Shown here one piece after another: positions 17,110 through 29,400 of a stretch of DNA of 64,000 nucleotides. The position numbers and the translations under genes were made by a program. Every line of letters begins with the position of its first letter. Position 1 is the stretch's first letter. Under the pieces are notes generated by a model. That model saw only the letters and a list, made by a program, of their open reading frames with translations. It made no database searches and was not told the DNA's origin. Origin of the DNA: G963663315 sp965116335 (lineage in GTDB: Bacteria; Pseudomonadota; Gammaproteobacteria; Arenicellales; Poriferihabitantaceae); contig OZ220677.1 in NCBI GenBank assembly GCA_965116335.1, positions 248,001 through 312,000 of the forward strand, read 5' to 3'.

Positions 17110-17161
17110 CATTCCCCCCTTGAGGGGGAATCCAATCCGCGAAACGGATTGGATGGGGGGG
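17110..17161 (+). repeat. Family A palindromic repeat, copy 3 (full)
   Basis: Most complete copy: hairpin 1 ttccccccttgagggggaa, hairpin 2 ccaatccgcgaaacggattgg, then a G run. It lies upstream of the giant gene, while an inverted copy lies 84 bp after the giant gene stop (54272-54321). Confidence 0.8.
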
Positions 17162-17192
17162 GCGCAGTGTCGAAATTAATATCAAAATTGCA

Positions 17193-17220
17193 TTGCATTA
17201 CCGAGCGTTTTAGATACAAT
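17193..17220 (+). promoter_or_regulatory. Candidate promoter of the giant autotransporter gene
   Basis: TTGCAT (17193-17198) and TACAAT (17215-17220) are spaced by 16 bases. Transcription from here would give an untranslated leader of about 240 to 430 bases that includes the poly-C run. Confidence 0.4.
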
Positions 17221-17369
17221 CACGGTTCCTGTCGGATGCCCTGTTGGCCCGTTTGTTAATGTTACGTGTACCAGTCTAAAGAGCCAACTCAGGAACCGAA
17301 CCCCCAAGTACGAACCAAAATGCAACAAGAAAGCAGACTGATAAAGAAGAGCGGGGAAATTCCCGTTCA

Positions 17370-17391
17370 CCCCCCCCCCCCCCCCCCCCCC
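17370..17391 (+). repeat. Poly-C homopolymer, 22 residues
   Basis: Twenty-two consecutive C bases lie 74 bases before the giant frame opens and 265 bases before its probable signal-peptide start. A TAA in the giant frame at 17456-17458 separates the tract from the coding sequence, so length changes could alter transcription or leader structure but not the reading frame of the large protein. Confidence 0.85.
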
Positions 17392-17464
17392 TCGATTCTG
17401 ATTTCGAGACCTTCCGTGCCTTCCGTGAAGGAAGGGGCGGTGTTCTGCCATTTCGTAATCGCGC

Positions 17465-20400
17465 ATGACCTCCCATGTGCATGACCGCCCCATTTTCGTC
17501 TCGGGTCTTTCCTGTTGCCCGTCCGTATTTTCCGGCATTCCGGTAGCCGGTGTGGTACATGACCTTTCGGTATCGGCTGTAGGGGGAGGTTCTCCAGCCC
17601 GGCGAAGCGGTAGCGAAAGTGGTGCCGGGGGTGGGCTGAATGGGCGGCTTCTGGTGATGCAGCTTCTTCTCGTGTCTGTGGCCATGCTGTTTCTGTTATC
17701 CGTTGCCGAGGCCAGTTTAGCGGCAACCGTGGAGGTGCAGGACGACGATGATGACAAGCCGGGCGTGGTGGTGTCTGAATCCAGCCTGGCACTGACCGAG
17801 TTGGGCGCATCCAGCACGGTCGCGAAGACCTATACCCTGGCGCTGGCAACCGATCCGGGGGCGGATGTTGGAGTGACAGTGACATCGGGCGACCCGACGG
17901 CGGTTGTGGTGGACACGGACAGCGTCAGGACGGGTAACCAGAACACGCTGACGTTCACCCACGGCAATTCGGGCAACTGGAAAACCGCGCAGACAGTGAC
18001 GGTGCGCGCGTTGAACGACGGCAATGCGACGGGCGAGACGGTGGCCATATCCCATGCTGCCGCGGTGTCCTCGGACCCTGGCAACCCCTATCATCAGGTT
18101 CCGGTTGACAAAGTATCGGTGAGCGTTACGGACGCTGGCCACGGCGTAACGGTTTCGGATTCTGCCCTGTCGGTGCACGCAGGTGACGAAACGGCCACTT
18201 ATACAATCGTGCTCAAGAGTGCGCCGGGCGGTACGCTGGAGGTCACGCCGACTTCAAGTGATTCTGCGAAGGCTGTTGTCAGCGCGGCGTTGAGTTTTAA
18301 TGACAGCAACTGGGATGAGCCGCAGACGGTGACAGTGACCGGCAAGGGTGCCGGTTCGGTGACAATCACCCACAGCGTGACGGGGGCGACGACGGACTAT
18401 CCGACCAGCACGACGATTCCCTCGATGGCGGTCACGGTCATGGCCGCCCGCCCGACGGTTGGAATTGGCCCCGTGTACGTCGAGGTCACTGAAGGCGATG
18501 ATACCGAAGTCACCGTGACCGTGACGTTGTCCGCCGCGCTCACCAGCGATATCGTGATTCCACTGTCTACACAACACTTCGAGAGGGGCGCAACTGCCGG
18601 ATCCGACTATACCGTGCCCAGCCCGTTCAGCGTCACGATCAGCACCGGCGCGACCAACAAGACGCTCACCATCCCGATCATCGACGATGAGATTGCCGAA
18701 GACAATGAACTGTTCAATGTCGTGCTCGACACGGCAAGCCTGCCGCCTGCGGTGCGGGCAGGCCCGAACGTGTCGGTGGCTGTGATTATCAAAGACATTG
18801 ACGAAGCGGTACTCGTCTCGATCTCCCCTGAGAGCACGGAGGTCAAAGAGGGCGGATCCGTGGAAGTGACGGCCCGACTCGCAGAAGCGATTCAAGCCGA
18901 TGCAACAATCGGAGTTTCACTGAGACAGGTTCGTTTTGCACAGGCGGGTAGGGACTACACGGATCCAGCCCCAGGCTCGACAGTTGACTTTAGTCTGAGC
19001 ATTCCTGCGGGCAAGACCCGCGCCAGCGCGACCATCACGACGATCGACAATGGCGAGAGCCTCCTGAATACCGATGAGCTGAAAGGCAACTCGGAGATCC
19101 ATGCCGCTCTGCTTGCTGACGGTCTGATCGAACATGGACTCAGGATTGATGGGGAAAACGCCTCTACACACATCACAATCCTGGAGAACGACGCCGTAAT
19201 TGTGACCGAGACCGATTCCGCAACTGTGGTGTCCGAGCCGTCTGGAACGGACACCTACCAGATTCGCCTGGCGGGCGTGCCGGAGAAGGGAACCGTTTCG
19301 ATTGAGGCGCGTGCGGGAGATGGCCTGCAGGTGAGCAGCGGAGGCGGTGTGGCAGCGAGCTCGGTCACGCTCGACTTCAACACTACGACCTGGGACACCC
19401 CGCAGACTGTAACCGTCAGTGCGGTGGATGATGACATCGACAATCCCGGCGGAAGGCGCATGGCGAAGATTGTTCACACGGTCACATCAACAATGGATGC
19501 TCCGCAATACGCCGGAATGATCGTCGAGGACATCGCCGTCGCCATTATCGACGACGACATGGCTGCAAGCGATATTGCGGTGACGTTGTCGGCTGAGTCG
19601 GGCGATCTGGCTGAGGACGGTAGTGACAAGGTCGTGACGGTGGAGTTGAGCCGTTTGCCAGCGGACGGTGAGAGCCTGGAGGTGCCCCTGACGTTCGGTG
19701 GCACGGCGCAGCGCGGCGTGGATTATGCGGTCAGCGCCGTTGTATCGGAAGTGACCGTCATCTCCGAGGACGGCGTCGGAGTGAAGCAGGCTGCGAACGG
19801 CGTGACTTACGCCAATCTGGCCTCCGGTTCGGCCTCGGTGACGTTTACTGGCGGGTCGGGGAATGCGGTCAGCGCGTCGTTTAGAATCGAGACGATTGCA
19901 GACGCGGTAGACGAGGACACGTCGGAGACGGTGACGGTCGAGCTTGGCGACTTGGGCGAAGGCGCGACCGGGTCGGGTTCATTGAGTTTTGTGATTACCG
20001 ACGACGACACGGCCGGGGTTGCGGTGGGTGCGGCATCGGCTTCGGTTGCAGTGGGCGGAGAGACTTCGTATACGTTGCGTCTGACCAGCCAGCCGTTGGG
20101 TACGGTTGCGGTGACGCCGACCAGTGATGATGCTACCGTGGTTGCGATTGCCTCGATTGCCGGCACCCGTGCCAAATGGGCGGTATTCGATGCCGACAAC
20201 TGGAATGAGGCGCAGACGGTGACGCTTTCGGGAGTCGCCACTGGCGGCCCGGTAAATGTGAGCCATGCGGTGACGTATGCGGCGGGCGGCGGTTACGGCA
20301 CGGATCTTTCGATTGACCCGCTTGCGGTGACCGTGACGGCGGCGCCGGTGCCGGTCAAGCCGGTGCTGAACCTTGCGCTGTCCAAAGATACGATGGTCGA

Positions 20401-23400
20401 AGGCGAATCGACTGAGCTTACCCTGAGCGTGACTGGTGCGACTCAGGCTGTGACGGTGGCTACGGCCGATCTGCTGTCGGTGACGGGCGTGGCTGCGTCT
20501 GACTACCTGTTGCCCGATTTGCCAGCGCAGCTCACGTTCCGTGCGCCTGACTATGTGCAGACCTTCGGGCTGCTTGCGTTGTATGACGAGGCTGATGAGT
20601 CCAACGAGGCGTTGACGGTTGGCTTTGGCAGCGGCTTCCCGGCTACGTTTGACCAGGGCACGGAGGCGAGCGTGACGATCATTGACGCGAATCCGACAAA
20701 AGTGACTGTGCTCGCTGGTGAAGACGATATGGTCGATCTGGTCGAGGGCGACGAGACCGGTGTGACGGTCACTCTGAGCCGTGCACTGGCCGCTGGCGAG
20801 ACGGTCACCGTGCCGCTGACAGTAGCCGGTACGGACGTCGACGCCAGCGACTACACACTTACGCTGGATTCCGGTGCTGTCAACCCCGGCGTATCGCTGA
20901 ACACATCGGCACCGTACAGCGCCGCGCAGCCTGCCGTAGTATTTACCGGCTCGGACGATGCGGGGGTGACCACGGCTGCGCTTTCTTTCGCGGTGGTCGA
21001 TGACGGCGTGGCGGAAGGCCGCGAAGTGCTCACTCTGTGGATGGGTACACTGGACAGCAATCTGGATCGCGCGAGCGGTACGGGTGCGGATGGCACGGTC
21101 GCTGGTGGCACCCCGGTACTCATCCGGGTACGTGACCTGGCAGTATCCGCCACTGCTCCTGCGGTGAAGGTCAGTCCGAGCTACCTGGAAGTGACAGAGA
21201 ACGGTACGCCGGGTCTCTACTACGTGTGGCTGGCCAGCGACCCGGGGCAGGCGGTGACGGTGAACCTCACCTCCGGCGATGCGACCAGAGTGCGGGTTGA
21301 ACCTTCGCAACTCACCTTCACATCAAGCGGAGAGACGATCTGGAGCCAGCCGCAGGCGGTTCGGGTCACCGCCCGCCCGGACGCGGATGTCATTCAGGGC
21401 AATAACGTTACCATCACCCATACGGTGAGCGGCTATACGGGCGTTTCATCGGTGAGCGATGTGATCGTCAGACTGCGTGATGCCGGGCACGGGGTGATAG
21501 CATCGAGCCGCACGCTTGACGTATCCGAAGGCGGTACGGCCGAGTACAAACTGCGTCTCAAGAGCCAGCCGACCCATGCGGTGACGATTACGCCACGGGT
21601 TTCTGATAGCGGTCAGGTACTCAAAGCGGGTGCGGCGGTGACCTTCCAGCCCAATGAATGGAATACAGACAAGGCGATTGCGCTATCCGGGCTGTCGCCG
21701 GGGCGTGCGACCGTGCTGCACGAGGTCTCTTCAACGGACACAAATTACGACGATATGAGTGGTATCGTGCGCATCGGCGTGACGGTTGCAGCGGCACCTT
21801 CGCGCATCAGCGGCGCGAGTTTCACGATTGTGCCGGTGGCAACCCGTGTGCCCGGTGGTACGGCTGCAGCCTTTACCGTGAGTGCCGCCAATGCGCTCAC
21901 CGGCGAGGTAGCGGTTGAGGTAGTAATCGGTGATGTCGGCGGTGTAGTGGCTGCCGGTGAGTTCCTCAGCCGCAAGCTGATTGTGCCGGCGGGCGGCAGT
22001 GCGACATTCAATGTCAAGACCCGCTCCTTCACCGAGGATCGTCCAGACGGCGCCATCACTGCGACCCTGGCCAGTCGCTACGGCGGCGCCAGTGCCCGGA
22101 TTGCGGTGGTTGACAATATCGCGACGGCGGTATCGCTGGTGCCGGGCAAGAAGTCAAGTCTGCTGGAGCAGACGCCGGCTGACAAGGCGCAGGTGACGGT
22201 GATGCTGGCGCGCGACCTGGTCGCCGGCGAGATTGTGGATGTGCCGCTGGTCTTTGCCACGACTGACGGCGTGGCCCTGCCGGGCGCGGCGCAACCACAC
22301 ATCGCGCTGAGTGCACGGGGTGTTGGCGTGACGCTGCGCGATGAGACCACGGCCTCGCCGAAGTTGCGTTTCACCGGCGGTGCAGGTAACGAACGGGTTG
22401 CCACTGTCGAGATTTACGCGACCACCGAGGACGATAGCAATTTGACCGATGATGCATTCACGGTCACGCTCGGTGATCTGGACGCGGCGACACTCGGCAC
22501 CACGGTGTCGGGTGGTGCGGTGGCGGGTGCTGGAAGCAATCTGGCGACGTTAACCCTGGTCGACAACGATGCTTTTGTGACCGTCTCGGATGCTCAAGCG
22601 GCTGAGGGCGAAGCACTTGAGTTTATGGTGACGCTACCCAATCCGGCACCGGCGGACGGTGTGACGGTGGGCTACACGCTGGCAGACGGCAGCGACGGGG
22701 CGGTGTATTCGCGGGCCACGACACCGGATGATTTTGGGGGGCGCAGTGGCTCGCTGGAGATAGCACAAGGCGCATCGAGCGGCACGATTTCGGTGGCGAC
22801 AGTGGATGACAATGTCTACGAGTCGGATCACCATTTCGAGGTGCGCCTGACCTCGACCACACACGGGACGCTGCACAGCACGCACTATCGTGCGACCGGC
22901 ACCATCGAAGATGATGCCGATACGCCGGTGTTCGGATTCTTGAGTGGGCTGCACCGGGTGACCGAGGGCAACCGTATTCTGGTCAGCGTTGCGCTCGGCG
23001 GCAGTACCACCTCGCTGGTGCCTGCGACGTTGCACTACGCACCGGCTGGTGATGGCGACACGGCTGCGGCTGGCGACTACGCCGGTGCAAGCGGTATGCT
23101 CACCTTTGCAGCGGGCGCGACCCGGCAACAGGTTACGGTGCGCGCCATCGACGACAGCGTCCATGACATCGACGAGCATTTCACGGTGGTTCTGACGGCC
23201 GGCGAGCACGCCAGAGTCAGCGACACGCAGGTTGCCCCGTTCGGACGCACGAAGATCGAGATTGCCGATAACGACCCGGTCAAGGTCGGCGTCGAGGCAC
23301 CCGATGAGGTGCGTGAGGGCGAGACCGTGACGTTTATGTTGCGCCCTGATATTACGGTGGAGAACGATCTCAACTTGAAGGTGCGGATCACGCAAGGCGG

Positions 23401-26400
23401 CGATTATGTGACCCCGACCGCGATCCGGCAGTACACGGTCGTGTTGCACGGTGGCACGAACAGCGTATCGCTGTCGATCAGCACCTCCGACATCGACAGC
23501 CATGAGAACGATGGCTGGGTGCGCGCCACGTTGTTGCCGGGCGCAGGCTACGGTATTGATGCCAGTCGCTTGCACGCGACGACCGTCATCGACGGGGCTG
23601 AGCCGAGCGTGAGCCTCCGTGCTGTGGCGGGCGAGGTAATCGAAGGCAACGATGCCGAATTCACCGTGAGCACTGACTTTGCGCCGGCGCGCGATCTGGA
23701 TATTTCATTGAGGGTTGTGCAGGACGGCGATTACGCGGCGAACGGACAGATCGGCAGCAAACAGGTCACCCTGAGCGCCGGGCAGACCGAGGCGACCTAT
23801 GCAGTGCAGACCGATGACGATGCCGTAGAAGAAAGTCCCGGCTCGATCACCGTCAGCCTGGTGCAAGGCGCAGGCTATAAGGCAGACGCCGAGTCGCAGC
23901 CAGCGAGTATTGCGGTCATTGACGACGAGACCCCCGAAGTGCGCATCGAGGCTTCTGATGCACAGGTCACCGAAGGCGACTCGGCGACCTTCACCGTGCG
24001 CTTGCTGGCCTCGATTGGCTCCCCGGTGACGGTTGCCTACCAGGTGTCGGGCACCAGCGGCTATGTCACGGCTGCGACCGATACGGTCGTAGTGCCGACC
24101 AGTGGCAGCGCACAGATCACGGTGCCCACGGTCAATGTGCCGGGCGATACGCCGGATGGTGAACTGACGGTGGCGGCTACCACCGGCGCCGGCTATCGGC
24201 TGACGGAGGGCAGTACGCACACCATCGAGGTGGCTGACGATGAGCCGACTATCGTATCGATCCGCGGCAGCGGTTCGATGATCGAGGGCAATACGGCAAA
24301 AACCGCCGAGTTGACGGTGACCCTGTCGCGCAGCCTGGTCGAAGGCGAGAAGGTGACCGTGCCGTTGCGTTTTGCAACCAGGGAGAGAGACTTCCTGTCC
24401 GGTGCGCTCTCGCGCCGCGATGTGGTGGTGCACGCAGCCGGCGCCAACATTGCCAGGCTCACCGACACCCAGCAACTGGGCTCGGGTGTGCGTCTGTTCG
24501 GTCCGTCCAGTAAGCAACTGGCGGGCCAGCGCACGCCGCCGAACGCGGCCAACTATGCGGTCGAGTTCACGGGCGGTGCTGCGACCCCAACCACAGCTAC
24601 GCTGAAGCTGACCGCAAGAGCCGAGCGCACGCCCAATGACGAGAAGGATGCGAAGATCAATGTGAGCTTCCGCTCGTTCAGTTCGGCCGCGCTGACCAAT
24701 GTCGGTGGCGGCATCCAGGCCAATAGAGGACATAACAGCGCACTCTTTATCGTTGAAGACAAGGATAAGCCGGACACCACCGCGCCGCAGGTGAGCTCGA
24801 TCACCAGGCAGTTGCCGACCACTACCCCGACCCATGCCGACCAGTTGACCTGGCGGGTGACATTCAGCGAGCCGGTGGTCAATGTGGACGCGGCGGATTT
24901 TGTGGTGGCGGGCACGACCGCCTCGCTGAGCGTATCGCAGGTCTCATCGTCGGTTTACGATGTTAGAGCCTCAGGCGGCAACCTGGCCAGCCTGAATGAC
25001 ACGGTGACGCTGGGCTTTAACGCCAGCCATAACATCGCCGACGCCAACGGCAACGCGCTGGCCGCGAACCCGACGCCCACCGGCAGCCATGACAATACCT
25101 TTGTGGTCGACAATACGGCACCGACGGTAACGATTACAGTGCCCTCGACGAGTGGCGCGATTTCAGGGGCGGTGACGGCGACGTTCACCTTCGACGAGGC
25201 GGTGAGCGGGTTTGAAACCAGCGACATCGCGGTCACTAACGCCGCAGTATCGGGCTTTGCGCTCGACACTGCGGACACGATCTGGACGGCGACGATCACG
25301 CCGAACGTCAACGGCACGCCGGTGACGGTCGATGTGGCGGCCAACGCAGCCGATGATCGGGCCGGCAACGGCAGCGCCGCGGCGACGCAGGTTAGCGTGA
25401 ACTACACCAAGACACTGGGTGCGCCGGTCAGCTTCACGGCGACCCCGGGCGACGGGCAGGTATCGCTTGCGTGGTCGGCGCCGACTGGCAGTGCTGGTAC
25501 TGCGGCGGTGAGCAAGTACCAGTACCGCTACCAGGCGGGCGCGAGCGTCACCTCGGCCACCTGGACCGATATTGCAGATGGCACCGATGCCGGCAACAGC
25601 GCAGGCGACGAGACCTCGGTGACGGTGACCGGGCTGATCAACGGCACCCAATACGCCTTCGAACTTCGAGCGGTCAATGCCGCAGGCGATGGCGATGCGG
25701 CAACCAACACGGCGACGCCGGTGCCTTCCGGCGATATTGCGGTGACGTTGTCGGCTGAGTCGGGCGATCTGGCTGAGGACGGCAGTGACAAGGTCGTGAC
25801 GGTGGAGTTGAGCCGTTTGCCAGCGGACGGTGAGAGCCTGGAGGTGCCCCTGACGTTCGGTGGCACGGCGCAGCGCGGCGTGGATTATGCGGTCAGCGCC
25901 GTTGTATCGGAAGTGACCGTCATCTCCGAGGACGGCGTCGGAGTGAAGCAGGCTGCGAACGGCGTGACCTGGACTAATCTGGCCTCCGGTTCGGCTTCGG
26001 TGACGTTTACTGGCGGGTCGGGGAATGCGGTCAGCGCGTCGTTTAGAATCGAGACGATTGCAGACGCGGTAGACGAAGGGGCGTCGGAGACGGTGACGGT
26101 AGCACTTGGCGACTTGGGCGAAGGCGCGACCGGTTCCGGTTCATTGAGTTTTGCCATCACCGACGACGACACGGCGGGTGTTGCGGTGGATGCGTCGTCG
26201 TTGTCTACGGTGATCTCAGTCGGCGGTGAGGCTTCGTATACGTTGCGTCTGACCAGCCAGCCGCTCGGTACGGTAGCGGTGACGCCGACCAGCGATGATG
26301 CTACCGTGGTTGCGATTGCCTCGATTGCCGGCACCCGTGACAAGTGGGCGGTATTCGATGCTGACAACTGGAATGAGGCGCAGACGGTGACGCTTTCGGG

Positions 26401-29400
26401 AGTCGCCACTGGCGGCCCGGTAAATGTGAGCCATGCGGTGACGTATGCGGCGGGCGGCGGTTACGGCACGGATCTTTCGATTGACGGGGTTGCGGTGACG
26501 GCGGTCAAGCCGGTGCTGAATCTTGCGCTGTCCCGGGATACGATGGCTGAAGGCGATTCGGCTGAGTTGAAGTTGAGCGTGACTGGTGCGACTCAGGCTG
26601 TGACGGTTGCTACGGCCAATTTGCTGTCGGTGACGGGCGTGGCTGCGGCAGACTACCGCCTGTTTGATTTACCGGCGCAGATCACGTTCCGTGCGCCTGA
26701 CTATGTGCAGACCTTCGGGCTGCTTGCGCGGTATGACGAGGCCGATGAGTTCAACGAGGCACTGACGGTTGGCTTTGGCAGCGGCTTCCCGGCTACGTTT
26801 GACCAGGGCACGGAGGCGAGCGTGACGATCATTGACGCGAATCCGACAAAAGTGACTGTGCTCGCTGGTGAAGACGATATGGTCGATCTGGTCGAGGGCG
26901 ACGAGACCGGTGTGACGGTCACTCTGAGCCGTGCACTGGCCGCTGGCGAGACGGTCACCGTGCCGCTGACAGTAGCCGGTACGGACGTCGACGCCAGCGA
27001 CTACACACTTACGCTGGATTCCGGTGCTGTCAACCCCGGCGTATCGCTGAACACATCGGCACCGTACAGCGCCGCGCAGCCTGCCGTAGTATTTACCGGC
27101 TCGGACGATGCGGGGGTGACCACGGCTGCGCTTTCTTTCGCGGTGGTCGATGACGGCGTGGCGGAAGGCCGCGAAGTGCTCACTCTGTGGATGGGTACAC
27201 TGGACAGCAATCTGGATCGCGCGAGCGGTACGGGTGCGGATGGCACGGTCGCTGGTGGCACCCCGGTACTCATCCGGGTACGTGACCTGGCAGTATCCGC
27301 CACTGCTCCTGCGGTGAAGGTCAGTCCGAGCTACCTGGAAGTGACAGAGAACGGTACGCCGGGTCTCTACTACGTGTGGCTGGCCAGCGACCCGGGGCAG
27401 GCGGTGACGGTGAACCTCACCTCCGGCGATGCGACCAGAGTGCGGGTTGAACCTTCGCAACTCACCTTCACATCAAGCGGAGAGACGATCTGGAGCCAGC
27501 CGCAGGCGGTTCGGGTCACCGCCCGCCCGGACGCGGATGTCATTCAGGGCAATAACGTTACCATCACCCATACGGTGAGCGGCTATACGGGCGTTTCATC
27601 GGTGAGCGATGTGATCGTCAGACTGCGTGATGCCGGGCACGGGGTGATAGCATCGAGCCGCACGCTTGACGTATCCGAAGGCGGTACGGCCGAGTACAAA
27701 CTGCGTCTCAAGAGCCAGCCGACCCATGCGGTGACGATTACGCCACGGGTTTCTGATAGCGGTCAGGTACTCAAAGCGGGTGCGGCGGTGACCTTCCAGC
27801 CCAATGAATGGAATACAGACAAGGCGATTGCGCTATCCGGGCTGTCGCCGGGGCGTGCGACCGTGCTGCACGAGGTCTCTTCAACGGACACAAATTACGA
27901 CGATATGAGTGGTATCGTGCGCATCGGCGTGACGGTTGCAGCGGCACCTTCGCGCATCAGCGGCGCGAGTTTCACGATTGTGCCGGTGGCAACCCGTGTG
28001 CCCGGTGGTACGGCTGCAGCCTTTACCGTGAGTGCCGCCAATGCGCTCACCGGCGAGGTAGCGGTTGAGGTAGTAATCGGTGATGTCGGCGGTGTAGTGG
28101 CTGCCGGTGAGTTCCTCAGCCGCAAGCTGATTGTGCCGGCGGGCGGCAGTGCGACATTCAATGTCAAGACCCGCTCCTTCACCGAGGATCGTCCAGACGG
28201 CGCCATCACTGCGACCCTGGCCAGTCGCTACGGCGGCGCCAGTGCCCGGATTGCGGTGGTTGACAATATCGCGACGGCGGTATCGCTGGTGCCGGGCAAG
28301 AAGTCAAGTCTGCTTGAGCAGATGCCGGGCGACAAGGCGCAGGTGACGGTGATGCTGGCGCGCGACCTGGTCGCCGGCGAGGTAGTGGATGTGCCGCTGG
28401 TCTTTGCCACGACCGACGGCGTGGCCCTGCCGGGCGCGGCGCAACCACACATCGCGCTCTCTGCGAGCGGAACCGGCGTGACCCTGATGGATGCGACGAC
28501 CGCCTCGCCGAAGTTGCGTTTCACCGGCGGTGCGGGAGACGAACGGGTTGCCACTGTCGAGATTTACGCGACCACCGAGGACGATAGCAATTTGACCGAT
28601 GATGCATTCACGGTCACGCTCGGTGATCTGGACGCGGCGACACTCGGCACCACGGTATCGGGCGGCGCGGTAGCTGCTGCGGGCAGCAATCTGGCGACGT
28701 TAACCCTGGTTGACAACGATGCCTTTGTGACCGTCTCGGGTGCTCAAGCGGCGGAGGGCAGCGACGTGGAGTTCGCGGTGACGCTACCCAATCCGGCACC
28801 GGCGGGCGGTGTGACGGTGGGCTACACGCTGGCAGACGGCACCGGCGGGGCGGTGTATTCGCGGGCCACGACACCGGATGATTTTGGGGGGCGCAGTGGC
28901 TCGCTGGAGATAGCACAAGGCGCATCGAGCGGCACGATTTCGGTGGCGACAGTGGATGACAATGTCTACGAGTCGGATCACCATTTCGAGGTGCGCCTGA
29001 CCTCGACCACACACGGGACGCTGCACAGCACGCACTATCGTGCGACCGGCACCATCGAAGATGATGCCGATACGCCGGTGTTCGGATTCTTGAGTGGGCT
29101 GCACCGGGTGACCGAGGGCGACCGTATTCTGGTCAGCGTTGCGCTCGGCGGCAGTACCACCTCGCTGGTGCCTGCGACGTTGCACTACGCACCGGCTGGT
29201 GATGGCGACACGGCTGCGGCTGGCGACTACGCCGGTGCAAGCGGTATGCTCACCTTTGCAGCGGGCGCGACCCGGCAACAGGTTACGGTGCGCGCCATCG
29301 ACGACAGCGTCCATGACATCGACGAGCATTTCACGGTGGTTCTGACGGCCGGCGAGCACGCCAGAGTCAGCGACACGCAGGTTGCCCCGTTCGGACGCAC

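Larger units (their letters stand above)
16866..17464. other. 600-bp leader region upstream of the giant gene
   Basis: No convincing gene. An AT-rich patch holds a possible extended -10 element (TGG-TATAAT, 16973-16981), followed by a short tandem repeat, a family A repeat, a better promoter candidate (17193-17220) and a 22-C run. A 72-codon frame at 17266-17484 crosses the C run (reads as a proline run) and ends 20 bases inside the giant frame; it resembles no protein I know and may be an upstream ORF or chance. Confidence 0.5.

Noticed and set aside
17266..17484. Translational phase variation of the giant protein through the poly-C run
   Set aside because: A TAA in the giant frame at 17456-17458 lies between the run and the coding sequence, so no change in C number can join an upstream frame to it.
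17182..17885. Minus-strand frames spanning the start of the giant gene
   Set aside because: They cross the poly-C run as glycine runs, have no ribosome site or domain, and overlap the signal-peptide region of the giant gene.
19979..21310. 443-codon minus-strand frame inside R1
   Set aside because: Antisense of the giant gene; parts of it reappear at exactly 6,150-bp offsets because the underlying repeat does, not because it is a gene family.
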